From Vicingaceae bacterium (GTDB lineage: Bacteria; Bacteroidota; Bacteroidia; Flavobacteriales_E; Vicingaceae), in assembly GCA_018402765.1 (NCBI GenBank), contig JAGYIE010000003.1, positions 124,001 through 188,000 of the forward strand: DNA of 64,000 nt, read 5' to 3'. The position numbers and the translations under genes were made by a program. A model generated the notes under the pieces. That model had not been told where the DNA came from. It saw nothing but the letters and a program-made list of their open reading frames with translations, and did no database searches. Position 1 is the stretch's first letter; every line of letters starts with the position of its first letter. This document shows positions 27,825 to 35,974 of this stretch, in pieces.

Positions 27825-29030
27825 CTATTGTAAGTTAATGATTTTAGTTTTAACTATATTTTCTGTGTGAAGCGTGTTATGAACAGGACATTTATTTGAA
27901 ACCTCTAAAAGGCGTTGTTTTTGATCCGCTGTTAATTCTCCAATTAGTTCAATTTCTCTAGAAAAATGGTCTATCTTTTTATTTATACTGTCCTTATTTT
28001 CTTTGCTATGATTAACGTGTACAGTAACGGCTTTTAAATCCCATTTTTTATGTTGAGCGTACATTTGCAATGTTAGTGATGTGCAGGTGGCAAGTGCAGC
28101 ACTTAGCAAGCCGTATGGGTTCGGACCTAAATTATTCCCTCCCATATCTAACGGTTCATCAGCTAATAAATAATGGCCATCAGCTAACACCTCTGTTGTT
28201 AGGCTATCATGTGTTGTTTGCGCTGCTGCTTTATGTTTACTTGTGAGTTCAGTATTGTCTTCAATAACTATATAACGTTTTATCCAGCTGCCAATTATGT
28301 CTCCCACATATTTGGAATCTTTTGTATTCGATAGTAAGTGGTTAGCGCCGTCCATAGATATAAAGCTTTTTGGATGAAGTGCTGCTTTGTATATTTTTTC
28401 TGCATTTGTTACTTCTACGATTTCATCTTGTGGAGAATGAAGTATAAGTAGCGCTTTGTTTAGTTTTTTTATAAGCAGGTCATTATTGTCTTTTTCTAGC
28501 GTATCGAGAAGAGCTTGATTTACTGTAAAGGGTCTTCCTCCAATGTGCACTTTAGCCTTTCCATGCTCCTTTATTTCTGCTAATTTATTTTCAAAAAGGT
28601 GGGTAGCATGACTTGGATGAAAAGGCGAGCCAATCGTAACAATGCCTTTTGCTGAATTAATTTTATGCGCTGCATGCAGGACTGCAGTTCCTCCTAGAGA
28701 ATGGCCAATTAATAGTTTTGGAGAATCAATGCGCTTAGCTAGATATTCAGCTGCTAATTCCAAATCATCAATATTGGTATCGAAATTGGTATCTTCAAAA
28801 TCACCTTCACTTTCACCTAATCCTGTAAAATCAAAACGCAATACTGCAATACCGGACTCTGTTAGGCCTCTGCTAATATTTTTTACGGCTGTTAAGTTTT
28901 TATTACAAGTAAAACAATGAGCAAATAAGGCTGTAGCCTTTGGAGATTTAATAAGTGGCCAGTCTATAATTGCTGAAATATTTTCTCCTTTTTGATTTTT
29001 AAAACTTACTTTTTCTGATCGCATCTTCAA
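27825..29030 (-). CDS. Alpha/beta hydrolase-OsmC fusion protein
   Basis: A 401-residue two-domain protein. Residues ~1-255 are an alpha/beta hydrolase with oxyanion region AHCFTCNKN, nucleophile elbow GHSLGG, Asp near HSPQDEIVEV and His near MDGANHLL. Residues ~265-401 are an OsmC domain with its two redox cysteines in LATCTSLTL and NKCPVHNTL; OsmC proteins reduce organic hydroperoxides. This fusion is a known architecture, suggesting a hydrolase product handled by the peroxidase domain. It starts 22 bp after the usher-like gene, so it may ride on that transcript. An ATG two codons downstream is an equal start candidate. Confidence 0.9.
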   Translation of the reverse strand: MKMRSEKVSFKNQKGENISAIIDWPLIKSPKATALFAHCFTCNKNLTAVKNISRGLTESGIAVLRFDFTGLGESEGDFEDTNFDTNIDDLELAAEYLAKRIDSPKLLIGHSLGGTAVLHAAHKINSAKGIVTIGSPFHPSHATHLFENKLAEIKEHGKAKVHIGGRPFTVNQALLDTLEKDNNDLLIKKLNKALLILHSPQDEIVEVTNAEKIYKAALHPKSFISMDGANHLLSNTKDSKYVGDIIGSWIKRYIVIEDNTELTSKHKAAAQTTHDSLTTEVLADGHYLLADEPLDMGGNNLGPNPYGLLSAALATCTSLTLQMYAQHKKWDLKAVTVHVNHSKENKDSINKKIDHFSREIELIGELTADQKQRLLEVSNKCPVHNTLHTENIVKTKIINLQ

Positions 29031-29052
29031 ACTTAATCAATTGTAAGTTTTA

Positions 29053-31989
29053 CTAAAAGTCCTTAATATTTATTTTTCTTCTCTTTTCGATTATATAAAA
29101 TGAAGAATATAACCCCTCCTTGTCTTTCGTTAGTGTGATAGGAATATTATTTTCTACTAGTTTGAAGCGATCTCCTAGTATGCTTTCGTCTAGGGTAAGT
29201 GTATAGTTTCCAATCGGAAGATAAAACTCAAATTTGCCTTCTGAATCAGTTAACGTATTGTATGTATTTCTGCCATTAGCCGTTATCATTATTCGATCTA
29301 AATTAACACGATCTTTATCGTCAGAAATAGTAATTTGTTGTTGATCAATATTAACCTCTCCAATTACTTGAATTCCTCTTACAAATGGTATGTAAATAAT
29401 GCTGTTGTTAAATATTTCTATACTATCTCTAATTTCGGGAAACCAGCCATTTATTTTAGTAAGGCTAATAATACCTAGTTTGTAATTTCCAAACGATAAG
29501 TTAGTTAACTCTGCTTCTCCATTTTCATCGGTGATAACTTCAAATTCATTTATTCTTAGAACGGTATTTTCTATTGGAATTTCCTTTTCATCATATCGCC
29601 CGTTACCATTTAAGTCATAAAATACTTTAAACTGAGAATTGGAGGAAGTGCTTTTTAAAAAAGGCAGCGGAATTCCAAAGTCTTTCATTATATTAATAGA
29701 AAGGTTTAACGTTGATTGGGTAATGCTTTCTTGATCGGCTGACGTATTTGGTGTGTTGCTTTGGTAACTATCGAACAATGATGAATAGTTATTTGACCTT
29801 AAGTTGTAATTTGCCATCAAACCAAACCGATAACCGTTATTTGTAAAGTATAGAATTTGAGGAAATAATCCAAGATTGTGACTATTAAATCGATTTGTAA
29901 AATTATATGATAACGTGTTTTCCAAAATGAATTTTGGATTTTTAAACTGATATTGATTGTTGATTGACAGTCTTATTTTTTGTGCAGTATAATTCTGCTC
30001 TCTCATGTTAATTAACTCAGATATCGACTGTGCTCCGTAATGATAACGTGACGTAACGTTCCAAACCTTATATCTAATAATACTAGTAAATTCGAAGTTA
30101 AAATAGTTAGGGATTTCTTTAAGATCTATTGGGTCGCTATATCCGGCTTTGAATAACAACGACATTATGGCATTTCGTTTAAAATTGTAATTGGCATATC
30201 TAAAGGAAAGACCGCGGCTGTGCGTTTTGTTTAATCTTACATTATTTACATTATAATATCCGCCCGGCTGCCATGTTCCATTTTTATTGGTTGTGGAAAA
30301 AAAGAAATTATTGAAAAGGTATTCTTGAAGCGGATTATTAAATGCTGCTTGTTTTCTGGAATCAATTTTTTGATAGTTATTATTGATAAAAAAGTTCCAA
30401 TCTCGATTAAAGGTATACCGTGTTCTGTGATTCACGATTGTTCGAGAAAAACCTCCTGAACTAAATTTCCGATCATTGAATCTAAATGTAATCGATGAGT
30501 TTGCTCTTTTATCTAAATAATTAGTAGAATAGCTCCCGCCAAAAAGACTACCAATCTCGGTGCCTCTTAAGCCAATTTTTTGTCTATCTGTTAATGTTGT
30601 TAGTAGGTTTATGGAATGCCTTTTTCCTATAGTAAATGTTGGGCTAATAGAGTAAGCATTGATTTCGTTTCCACTTATTCTGTTAATATTTCTACCTAGC
30701 TTGGCAGTAAGTTTAAAGTTATTGCTTATTCTAGATTCATGTTCAATACCAACGGATTCATTTTGAGCAAGTCCAATTAAAGTTGGGTTTCTTAAATAAT
30801 AAACGGTTGATTTTTGATTTTCAAGATATTTGTAAGAGACTTTAAATCCTTTTCCAAAATTGTTTATCCCATTAATATTTCCTGAAATGTTACCAACTTC
30901 TATTGTTTTCCGTTCATCAAAATAACCAATATACCATGGCGAATTCATAATCGATTTGCTATTCCAGTATGATTCGTTATAATTTAATTGAGCAAAATAG
31001 GAAAGGCTAGCATCTTTGTTTAGTTGCTTAAATCCCCTTGCATTTACATTCATAAAAGAGAAGTCAGAAAGTACATTTTGAATGTTTGCTTCTACTGTTA
31101 GCGGCAATTCATTATCACCAAATTTTCCTACTTCCTTTCTACTATCTAGTCTTAATATATCGATTTTGCTGTTTTTAGAATACTGATTTTCGCCTTTAAG
31201 TTTAGGTTCTGAGGTATGTAAAAACAAGGTAAACTTTTCTACTTCATTCAAGCGTTTAGGATGATATGTCAAAGAAGAAACTTTCTTAAAATTTCGCTCT
31301 CTAAATGGGATAACCTCAGCAGAAAGCTCAATTATTGTATCTTGATATCTCTTTAAATTTATTTGTTGTTTAGGTTTTATTTTACTTTCTAAACTATCTC
31401 TAAGGATAATATTATTCTTTTGTGGTTCAGTACTAAATAGTATTTCTTGATCAAAATTTCCTGTATTCACTATTTGGTAATTAATAGTGGTCTTTTTTTC
31501 ACCTTTTTTTAAGTAGATCCGCTCAGGTGTTAACGATCTAGCTTCCCATGAAACTTCTTTTTTGGTATAAAGTGTAAAATAGGCATTGCCGATTTGTTGA
31601 TTGTCTTGATCTAATAAATATGCATTAATGAAAATATCAGTATTTGTATTGCTAACTTGCTTTGGAATAAAGATGATTGGAATATATATATCATCACCAG
31701 GCTCTAGTGTGTACCCTTTTTGGTCGTCTAACCGCACCCATTCTGAAGGATACAAAATATCGTAGATAAAAAACTTCGTTTCACTTGTTTGATTAACAAT
31801 ATGAAGAACATTGGTGACTAACTGTCCTTTTTTTAATTCTTGAATACTATCTCTAAAAGAAATAGTTAACTGTTCTTGTTTGGTAGGTTGGCCATTCTGA
31901 GATTGTAATGTATGAACAGTGGAAAATAAACATAGGCTTAGTGCTAGCCTGAGTAAGTAGTAGAATAGTTTATTTTTAAGAAGAAACAT
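29053..31989 (-). CDS. Usher-like outer-membrane barrel with Ig-like ends
   Basis: A 978-residue exported protein, last of a four-gene run that begins with a PapD-like chaperone. Residues 1-31 are a signal peptide. Residues ~35-270 form two Ig/CARDB-like beta domains. Residues ~270-780 alternate short polar turns with Tyr/Phe/Asn-rich strands, as in a large outer-membrane barrel. The segment near 789 (FYDLNGNGRYDEKEIP) is a Ca-binding SdrD-B-like motif, and ~860-960 holds a carboxypeptidase-regulatory-like fold (DSEGKFEFYLPIGNYTL). Barrel plus beta-sandwich ends, next to a chaperone and two small secreted proteins, suggests an usher that exports and assembles surface fibres. No usher signature is strong enough to prove it. 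Confidence 0.62.
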   Translation of the reverse strand: MFLLKNKLFYYLLRLALSLCLFSTVHTLQSQNGQPTKQEQLTISFRDSIQELKKGQLVTNVLHIVNQTSETKFFIYDILYPSEWVRLDDQKGYTLEPGDDIYIPIIFIPKQVSNTNTDIFINAYLLDQDNQQIGNAYFTLYTKKEVSWEARSLTPERIYLKKGEKKTTINYQIVNTGNFDQEILFSTEPQKNNIILRDSLESKIKPKQQINLKRYQDTIIELSAEVIPFRERNFKKVSSLTYHPKRLNEVEKFTLFLHTSEPKLKGENQYSKNSKIDILRLDSRKEVGKFGDNELPLTVEANIQNVLSDFSFMNVNARGFKQLNKDASLSYFAQLNYNESYWNSKSIMNSPWYIGYFDERKTIEVGNISGNINGINNFGKGFKVSYKYLENQKSTVYYLRNPTLIGLAQNESVGIEHESRISNNFKLTAKLGRNINRISGNEINAYSISPTFTIGKRHSINLLTTLTDRQKIGLRGTEIGSLFGGSYSTNYLDKRANSSITFRFNDRKFSSGGFSRTIVNHRTRYTFNRDWNFFINNNYQKIDSRKQAAFNNPLQEYLFNNFFFSTTNKNGTWQPGGYYNVNNVRLNKTHSRGLSFRYANYNFKRNAIMSLLFKAGYSDPIDLKEIPNYFNFEFTSIIRYKVWNVTSRYHYGAQSISELINMREQNYTAQKIRLSINNQYQFKNPKFILENTLSYNFTNRFNSHNLGLFPQILYFTNNGYRFGLMANYNLRSNNYSSLFDSYQSNTPNTSADQESITQSTLNLSINIMKDFGIPLPFLKSTSSNSQFKVFYDLNGNGRYDEKEIPIENTVLRINEFEVITDENGEAELTNLSFGNYKLGIISLTKINGWFPEIRDSIEIFNNSIIYIPFVRGIQVIGEVNIDQQQITISDDKDRVNLDRIMITANGRNTYNTLTDSEGKFEFYLPIGNYTLTLDESILGDRFKLVENNIPITLTKDKEGLYSSFYIIEKRRKINIKDF

Positions 31990-31996
31990 CTGTGGC

Positions 31997-32641
31997 TTAT
32001 GGATTTTCTTCTAAAACAAACTTCACGTTCAGTTCGAATAGACCGGGATTAAAAGTAAAATTTGGTTTAACTTTTATGTCAATAGTAAAATTAAACTCAC
32101 TGTAATTTATTTGATAGCTTCCGGGACCATTAACATTTAGAGTGCAGCTTCCTGCAGGAGTAACAGCTAAAAGTGGAGCTATAATATCTATGATGTCTTG
32201 ATCATTGTTGAAATTGGTAAATACTCCATCTATTGGCGATGTATTGCATTCATTTCGCACCCTAATTTCTAAAGCATCTATGGTCGGATTGGAGCCGTTC
32301 CCTAAACCATATAAGTATAACTCCTCCCACTCATTTATAGGAGTTCCACTCACGGAATTATTATCCACAATCATTCTAAGGCTCCATGAGCATAGTGGAT
32401 CGGGTGTACTTTTGTTCTCAACCTTTACTCTAATTCTAGCTACACTATTTATGGTATAACCTCCTTGATAGCGTTGGAAACTATCGAAGGTTAATAGACT
32501 ATTGATACTTGTGTTTGGTTCTATTTCAACTAAACCACAATGAATTTGACTATAAACTGAAGACGTAAAGAAAACAACAAGCGTAATGAAGAGTAAGTTT
32601 TCTCTCAAATGCTGTAGATTAAAATCATAAAGAGGAATCAT
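31997..32641 (-). CDS. Secreted beta-rich protein, candidate fibre subunit
   Basis: A 214-residue exported protein with no recognised family. The signal peptide ends at SVYSQ. The mature part is a beta-sandwich-like sequence with four cysteines, including CSWSLRMIVDNNS and NECNTSPIDG, and finishes in an alternating strand, LFELNVKFVLEENP, that resembles the end of its neighbour (YTMYVQYILLEDQ). Edge strands of this sort carry donor-strand exchange in pilins. The annotated ATG lies inside one arm of a 12-bp hairpin; TTG 32608 is a good alternative start that gives a compact signal peptide beginning RENLLFITLVV. The usher-like gene begins 7 bp after its stop. Confidence 0.6.
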   Translation of the reverse strand: MIPLYDFNLQHLRENLLFITLVVFFTSSVYSQIHCGLVEIEPNTSINSLLTFDSFQRYQGGYTINSVARIRVKVENKSTPDPLCSWSLRMIVDNNSVSGTPINEWEELYLYGLGNGSNPTIDALEIRVRNECNTSPIDGVFTNFNNDQDIIDIIAPLLAVTPAGSCTLNVNGPGSYQINYSEFNFTIDIKVKPNFTFNPGLFELNVKFVLEENP

Positions 32642-32660
32642 CTGTAAGATGATTCCTCTT
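32630..32660 (-). promoter_or_regulatory. 12-bp intercistronic hairpin between the two subunit genes
   Basis: AAGAGGAATCAT (32630-32641) and ATGATTCCTCTT (32649-32660) form a perfect 12-bp stem with a 7-nt loop. On the coding strand it starts 8 nt past the stop of the first subunit gene and its second arm contains the ATG of the next gene. There is no long T run after it, so it is more likely an mRNA-stability or attenuation element than a full terminator. Confidence 0.7.
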
Positions 32661-32668
32661 AGTTTTGT

Positions 32669-33448
32669 TTATTGATCTTCTAATAAAATGTATTGTACAT
32701 ACATGGTATAAACTCCAGGCTCAGCATAAGAACCTGCTCCATTTACAGTTTCGATATCTTCAAATGTTGCACCATCTGCATCTGCAGCCATTGGAAAAAT
32801 AGCAGGAAGACCTGGTAATATTCTGTAATCAATCGTATAGTAATAATTAGAGTTTACCGTATTTTGAGTCATGTAACTCCCTCCTGGCATAAAATCATCA
32901 CCTGCAACTCCTGTAGTTCCTGCATGACCTGCAATATATTTGTCATTAGTACTTGGTGGTGTATTTGTTCCTGCATTTACATAAAGACTGTTTCCTGCGC
33001 TTGGTGTATTCACATCTGACAATGCTTGAGAATAGTCAGAGAATGTTCCTACTGCTGCTCCATCTCCTGTGTTTGGTTGTGTTTGTCTTAGTTCTAGTAA
33101 TGATAAAGGTAGATCAGGAATTGCGTTAGCATTATTGTTTCCATAATCAATTTGTTGATCCCAAAATTCTGGGCCGTTACCTCCATTTGATCTGCCAACT
33201 GCATATAAGTCCCAGCTAACTGTAGAGCTCACTTTTAAAATTGTTGCAGCATACCTGGTGATTCCTGCATAGTAATCATTAATGTCATCAAACACAAATT
33301 CTATTTGGTCTGATGTAGTCATATCTAACTGAAGAACAGGTTGAAGATCCATAGTTATGGTTACATCTTTTTCATCAATAAGTTGTGCTTTTGAAATTCC
33401 AACACCAAGTAATATGATGTTGCTTAAGAGTAGGGTTAGTTTTTTCAT
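32669..33448 (-). CDS. Secreted protein, candidate major fibre subunit
   Basis: A 259-residue exported protein of no recognised family. The signal peptide ends near ISKAQ. The mature part opens with VTITMDLQPVLQLDM, has Gly/Asn-rich loops, no cysteine, and ends in GVYTMYVQYILLEDQ, a Tyr/Val strand at the extreme C-terminus. These traits fit a beta-sandwich pilin-like subunit of a chaperone-assembled fibre, as in spore-coat-U or WxL-type proteins. It is second in the operon, 23 bp after the chaperone gene, and is followed by a strong hairpin, the place where pilin operons often down-tune later genes. Confidence 0.6.
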   Translation of the reverse strand: MKKLTLLLSNIILLGVGISKAQLIDEKDVTITMDLQPVLQLDMTTSDQIEFVFDDINDYYAGITRYAATILKVSSTVSWDLYAVGRSNGGNGPEFWDQQIDYGNNNANAIPDLPLSLLELRQTQPNTGDGAAVGTFSDYSQALSDVNTPSAGNSLYVNAGTNTPPSTNDKYIAGHAGTTGVAGDDFMPGGSYMTQNTVNSNYYYTIDYRILPGLPAIFPMAADADGATFEDIETVNGAGSYAEPGVYTMYVQYILLEDQ

Positions 33449-33471
33449 TGTTATTTAGTTTTAGTTACATG

Positions 33472-34326
33472 TTAATTTATTGTGAATTGCATTTTTGCAG
33501 CTTGTATTTCATCTGCACCCTCAAAATCTAAGACACCTATCGCTGTGTATGTGCCTATCGGTAGTTCTGGAAGTTGAAATTTAAAGTCGCGAATTAGAGA
33601 AGGAACAATAGTAAAGCGTTTTACATTTAATCTATTTTGCTCACCGGTTTCATTATTGATTAAATCAATATATGAATTACAATAAGCAATACCATCCCCC
33701 ATATTCTTTGCTTCAATAATTATAAAGTTTCCATCATCTTCATTTGTAAAGGAAAAATTGATAATTTCTACTTTGTTGTAAGTTACTGTAGGTGGATTTT
33801 GATAGATGTAAACGCCAAAAGCAAAGGTTGGAATAACACCTAATGCTATTGTGCCTGCTCCTTTTTTCTTAGGAGTTAATTCTTTTTTAGGCTCAGCCTG
33901 CTCTATCATAATTACTGACCAAGCAGCTCTATTTCCTTCATCTGTCGCGGGTATTGAAACGGTGTAAGAAAATTCCTTTTTTTCTCCTGGGGCTACTTCA
34001 AAAAATGTCGGAGAGATATTCATAAATTTTGAAAGAGAATATACCCCTTCTCCTTTTGGAATAAAGCTACTTTTCCCTTTTCCATTCATATTAAAGTCAT
34101 AGACCTTTACTTGGAATAGCTGTTTTTTGTCGGTTTGATTAGTAACCGCAATTTTGTGCGTTTCCTGATTTCCAGGCTCTATGGATAAGTGAAAATGTGC
34201 AGGCGATACTGAAATTCCTTTAGATTCTATATCGCGTGAAGCAGTTTTGTCTGAAGCGTTTTGTGCGAAAATTACTTTTGTAAATAGGAGGGAACCTAAA
34301 CAAAATAAGCGTATTTTATTTTTCAA
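33472..34326 (-). CDS. PapD-like periplasmic chaperone
   Basis: A 284-residue exported protein with two Ig-like halves. Signal peptide: KNKIRLFCLGSLLFTKVIFAQ. Domain 1 (~30-150): SVSPAHFHLSIEPGNQETHK, ISPTFFEVAPGEKKEFSYTV and NRAAWSVIMIEQAEP follow the strand pattern of PapD/FimC and WxL-interacting proteins (an N-terminal beta edge, an f(x)VxPGE turn, a G-strand). Domain 2 (~175-284) is another beta-sandwich ending in AAKMQFTIN. No ATG fits; TTG 34326 gives a clean signal peptide. An in-frame TTG at 34365 adds 13 residues but lies across a -7-like box (TACTATTG at 34363-34370). First gene of the operon. Confidence 0.68.
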   Translation of the reverse strand: MKNKIRLFCLGSLLFTKVIFAQNASDKTASRDIESKGISVSPAHFHLSIEPGNQETHKIAVTNQTDKKQLFQVKVYDFNMNGKGKSSFIPKGEGVYSLSKFMNISPTFFEVAPGEKKEFSYTVSIPATDEGNRAAWSVIMIEQAEPKKELTPKKKGAGTIALGVIPTFAFGVYIYQNPPTVTYNKVEIINFSFTNEDDGNFIIIEAKNMGDGIAYCNSYIDLINNETGEQNRLNVKRFTIVPSLIRDFKFQLPELPIGTYTAIGVLDFEGADEIQAAKMQFTIN

Positions 34327-34422
34327 ATCTTTGGGTGATTTTATTAAGTAGTGTTTATAATACAATAGTAACTATAATTTTTGTTAAAGTAAGTTTTTAA
34401 ATAATAATTAGTTTTAAGCTAC

Positions 34423-34452
34423 TTTCTTCTTGATAATTATTAGCTAAATTCG
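34423..34452 (+). promoter_or_regulatory. Candidate tpx promoter, variant -7 box
   Basis: TTTC at 34423-34426 and TAAATTCG at 34445-34452 are 18 nt apart. The same variant octamer TAAATTCG with TTTC 19 nt upstream occurs before the aconitase gene. It differs from TAnnTTTG by one base (TTCG for TTTG). It ends 43 nt upstream of the tpx ATG. Confidence 0.4.
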
Positions 34453-34495
34453 TGAACTAGTTATAGCAATAAACGTTAAAGTAAAAAATACAATT

Positions 34496-35005
34496 ATGGA
34501 TAAAACAAATTTCAAAGGGAATCCCGTGAATTTAGCAGGAAACCTTCCAAAAGTTGGTGATGAAGCACCAAATTTTAAATATGTAAAATCTGACTTGTCG
34601 GAAGGTTCGCTTGCTGAAATTAATGATAAGGTTAAAGTATTAATTGTTGTTCCAAGTTTAGATACTGGAGTTTGTCAAATGGAGACAAGGCAATTTAATG
34701 CGCAATTAAAAGAACGAGATGGAGTAGAAGGTTTGATAATTTCTAAAGATTTACCTTTTGCAATGAATCGTTTCTGTGAGGCGGAAGGGATAAAAAATGT
34801 AACCAATGCGTCAGACTTTAGATACCACGAGTTTTCTAAAGCATATGGTTTAGATATGACTGAAGGGCCTCTTAAAGGTCTGCATGCAAGAGCTGTATTT
34901 GTGGTTGATAAGAACAATAAAATAACCTTTTCTGAATTGGTAGATGATATTACACATGAACCAAATTATGACAACGTAATGAAAGCAGTAGATGCATTAA
35001 AATAA
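34496..35005 (+). CDS. tpx: Thiol peroxidase
   Basis: A 169-residue atypical 2-Cys peroxiredoxin that reduces hydrogen peroxide and organic peroxides using thioredoxin. The peroxidatic Cys60 is in VVPSLDTGVCQMETRQF and the resolving Cys94 is in NRFCEAEGI, both as in E. coli Tpx. Length is normal for the family. It is monocistronic with a terminator beginning 18 bp past the stop that it shares with the convergent hydrolase gene. An OsmC-fusion peroxidase lies 6 kb away, giving a second organic-peroxide defence. Confidence 0.95.
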   Translation: MDKTNFKGNPVNLAGNLPKVGDEAPNFKYVKSDLSEGSLAEINDKVKVLIVVPSLDTGVCQMETRQFNAQLKERDGVEGLIISKDLPFAMNRFCEAEGIKNVTNASDFRYHEFSKAYGLDMTEGPLKGLHARAVFVVDKNNKITFSELVDDITHEPNYDNVMKAVDALK

Positions 35006-35023
35006 TGCAGTATCACAAATTTG

Positions 35024-35068
35024 AAAAAGCCTTTCACAGGTGCTTAACAGCATTAAGAAAGGCTTTTT
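35024..35068. terminator. Bidirectional terminator shared by tpx and a convergent hydrolase
   Basis: A 12-bp stem (AAAAAGCCTTTC 35024-35035 with GAAAGGCTTTTT 35057-35068) and a 21-nt loop, T-rich on both strands. It terminates tpx on the plus strand. On the minus strand it overlaps the last 16 bases of the hydrolase gene, whose stop is at 35053, so the hairpin forms partly within coding sequence. Confidence 0.85.
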
Positions 35069-35715
35069 TGTGTTATCAATTTTAGTTCTTCGTTTATTAT
35101 TGGACCAATCATGTCCGCTTTATCTACCACCATAAAATGTGATCCATTTTTTATTTCGGTATAATTATTTACCCATTTTGTGGGAAATACAAGGTCAAGG
35201 GTTCCATGAATATGAAGGTATTCGCTTGTGACAGTTTCATTATTCCAATGAGATACGGCATTTACTCCCCAATTAATAAAGTCGTCAGGAGTTTGTATAA
35301 GCATTGATTTAAATAACTCCATTTCTTCTTGACTTATCTTATTGTAGAAAGGTTTGAGCCATTCTCCATAATTTTTAAACCAACTTGCAGTTTTTGAAAT
35401 ATTAAATGGCAAGTGGTCTACCAAAGAGAAGTATGGAGGAAGTTCCCCTTTTGACTTCACCGTAGAGATCAGTATAAGTTTCTTAACAGGAATTAGCTTA
35501 CTAATTTCTATAGCCAAGATACCACCTAAAGAGACACCCATTAAAATAGGATTTTCCTCCTTAATTTGTGTTAGTAATTTTGCAGCATAGCTTTGTGCTG
35601 TATCATCAGATTCGGCTGTAATATATTCTACAGGAATTAATTCTGCTTCTAATTTTAGCTTACTAAATAGGCGATGATCTGCTCCTAGGCCAGGTATGCA
35701 ATAGATCTGCTGCAT
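35053..35715 (-). CDS. Small alpha/beta hydrolase
   Basis: A 220-residue esterase-like alpha/beta hydrolase. The oxyanion region is YCIPGLGADHRLF (residues 4-16), the nucleophile elbow GVSLGG (near residue 60), and the later Asp and His lie in HGTLDLVFPTKW and NGSHFMVVDKAD, completing the triad in the expected order. It has no signal peptide, so it is cytoplasmic. The substrate is unknown. A perfect -7 box lies 18 nt upstream; the 3' end is embedded in the tpx terminator. Confidence 0.82.
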   Translation of the reverse strand: MQQIYCIPGLGADHRLFSKLKLEAELIPVEYITAESDDTAQSYAAKLLTQIKEENPILMGVSLGGILAIEISKLIPVKKLILISTVKSKGELPPYFSLVDHLPFNISKTASWFKNYGEWLKPFYNKISQEEMELFKSMLIQTPDDFINWGVNAVSHWNNETVTSEYLHIHGTLDLVFPTKWVNNYTEIKNGSHFMVVDKADMIGPIINEELKLITQKSLS

Positions 35716-35732
35716 GAGATAAAATCTTTTTG

Positions 35733-35740
35733 CAAAGGTA
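35733..35740 (-). promoter_or_regulatory. -7 box of the small hydrolase gene
   Basis: Minus strand TACCTTTG, a perfect TAnnTTTG match, 17 nt upstream of the ATG. A -33 box is not evident at 19 nt (a TTTA lies at 23 nt). Confidence 0.45.
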
Positions 35741-35974
35741 TTTATATTGTTCTACTGTAGGAATTAAATTACCTTAAAATACGACTAGTTAAAATGCCCG
35801 ATAACTTTTTATTGGACCTTTTTACAAATTACAGTTTAAACAATCTTGGTATCTTTTAATAAAGAATTGCTAGTTTGTCTAAAAACGTAAGACATCAAAA
35901 ACACTATAAATGGCTACAATAAAAAAAAGGACTAATGATTTCATAAGTTCCCTTGTAATTATGATTATTGCTTT

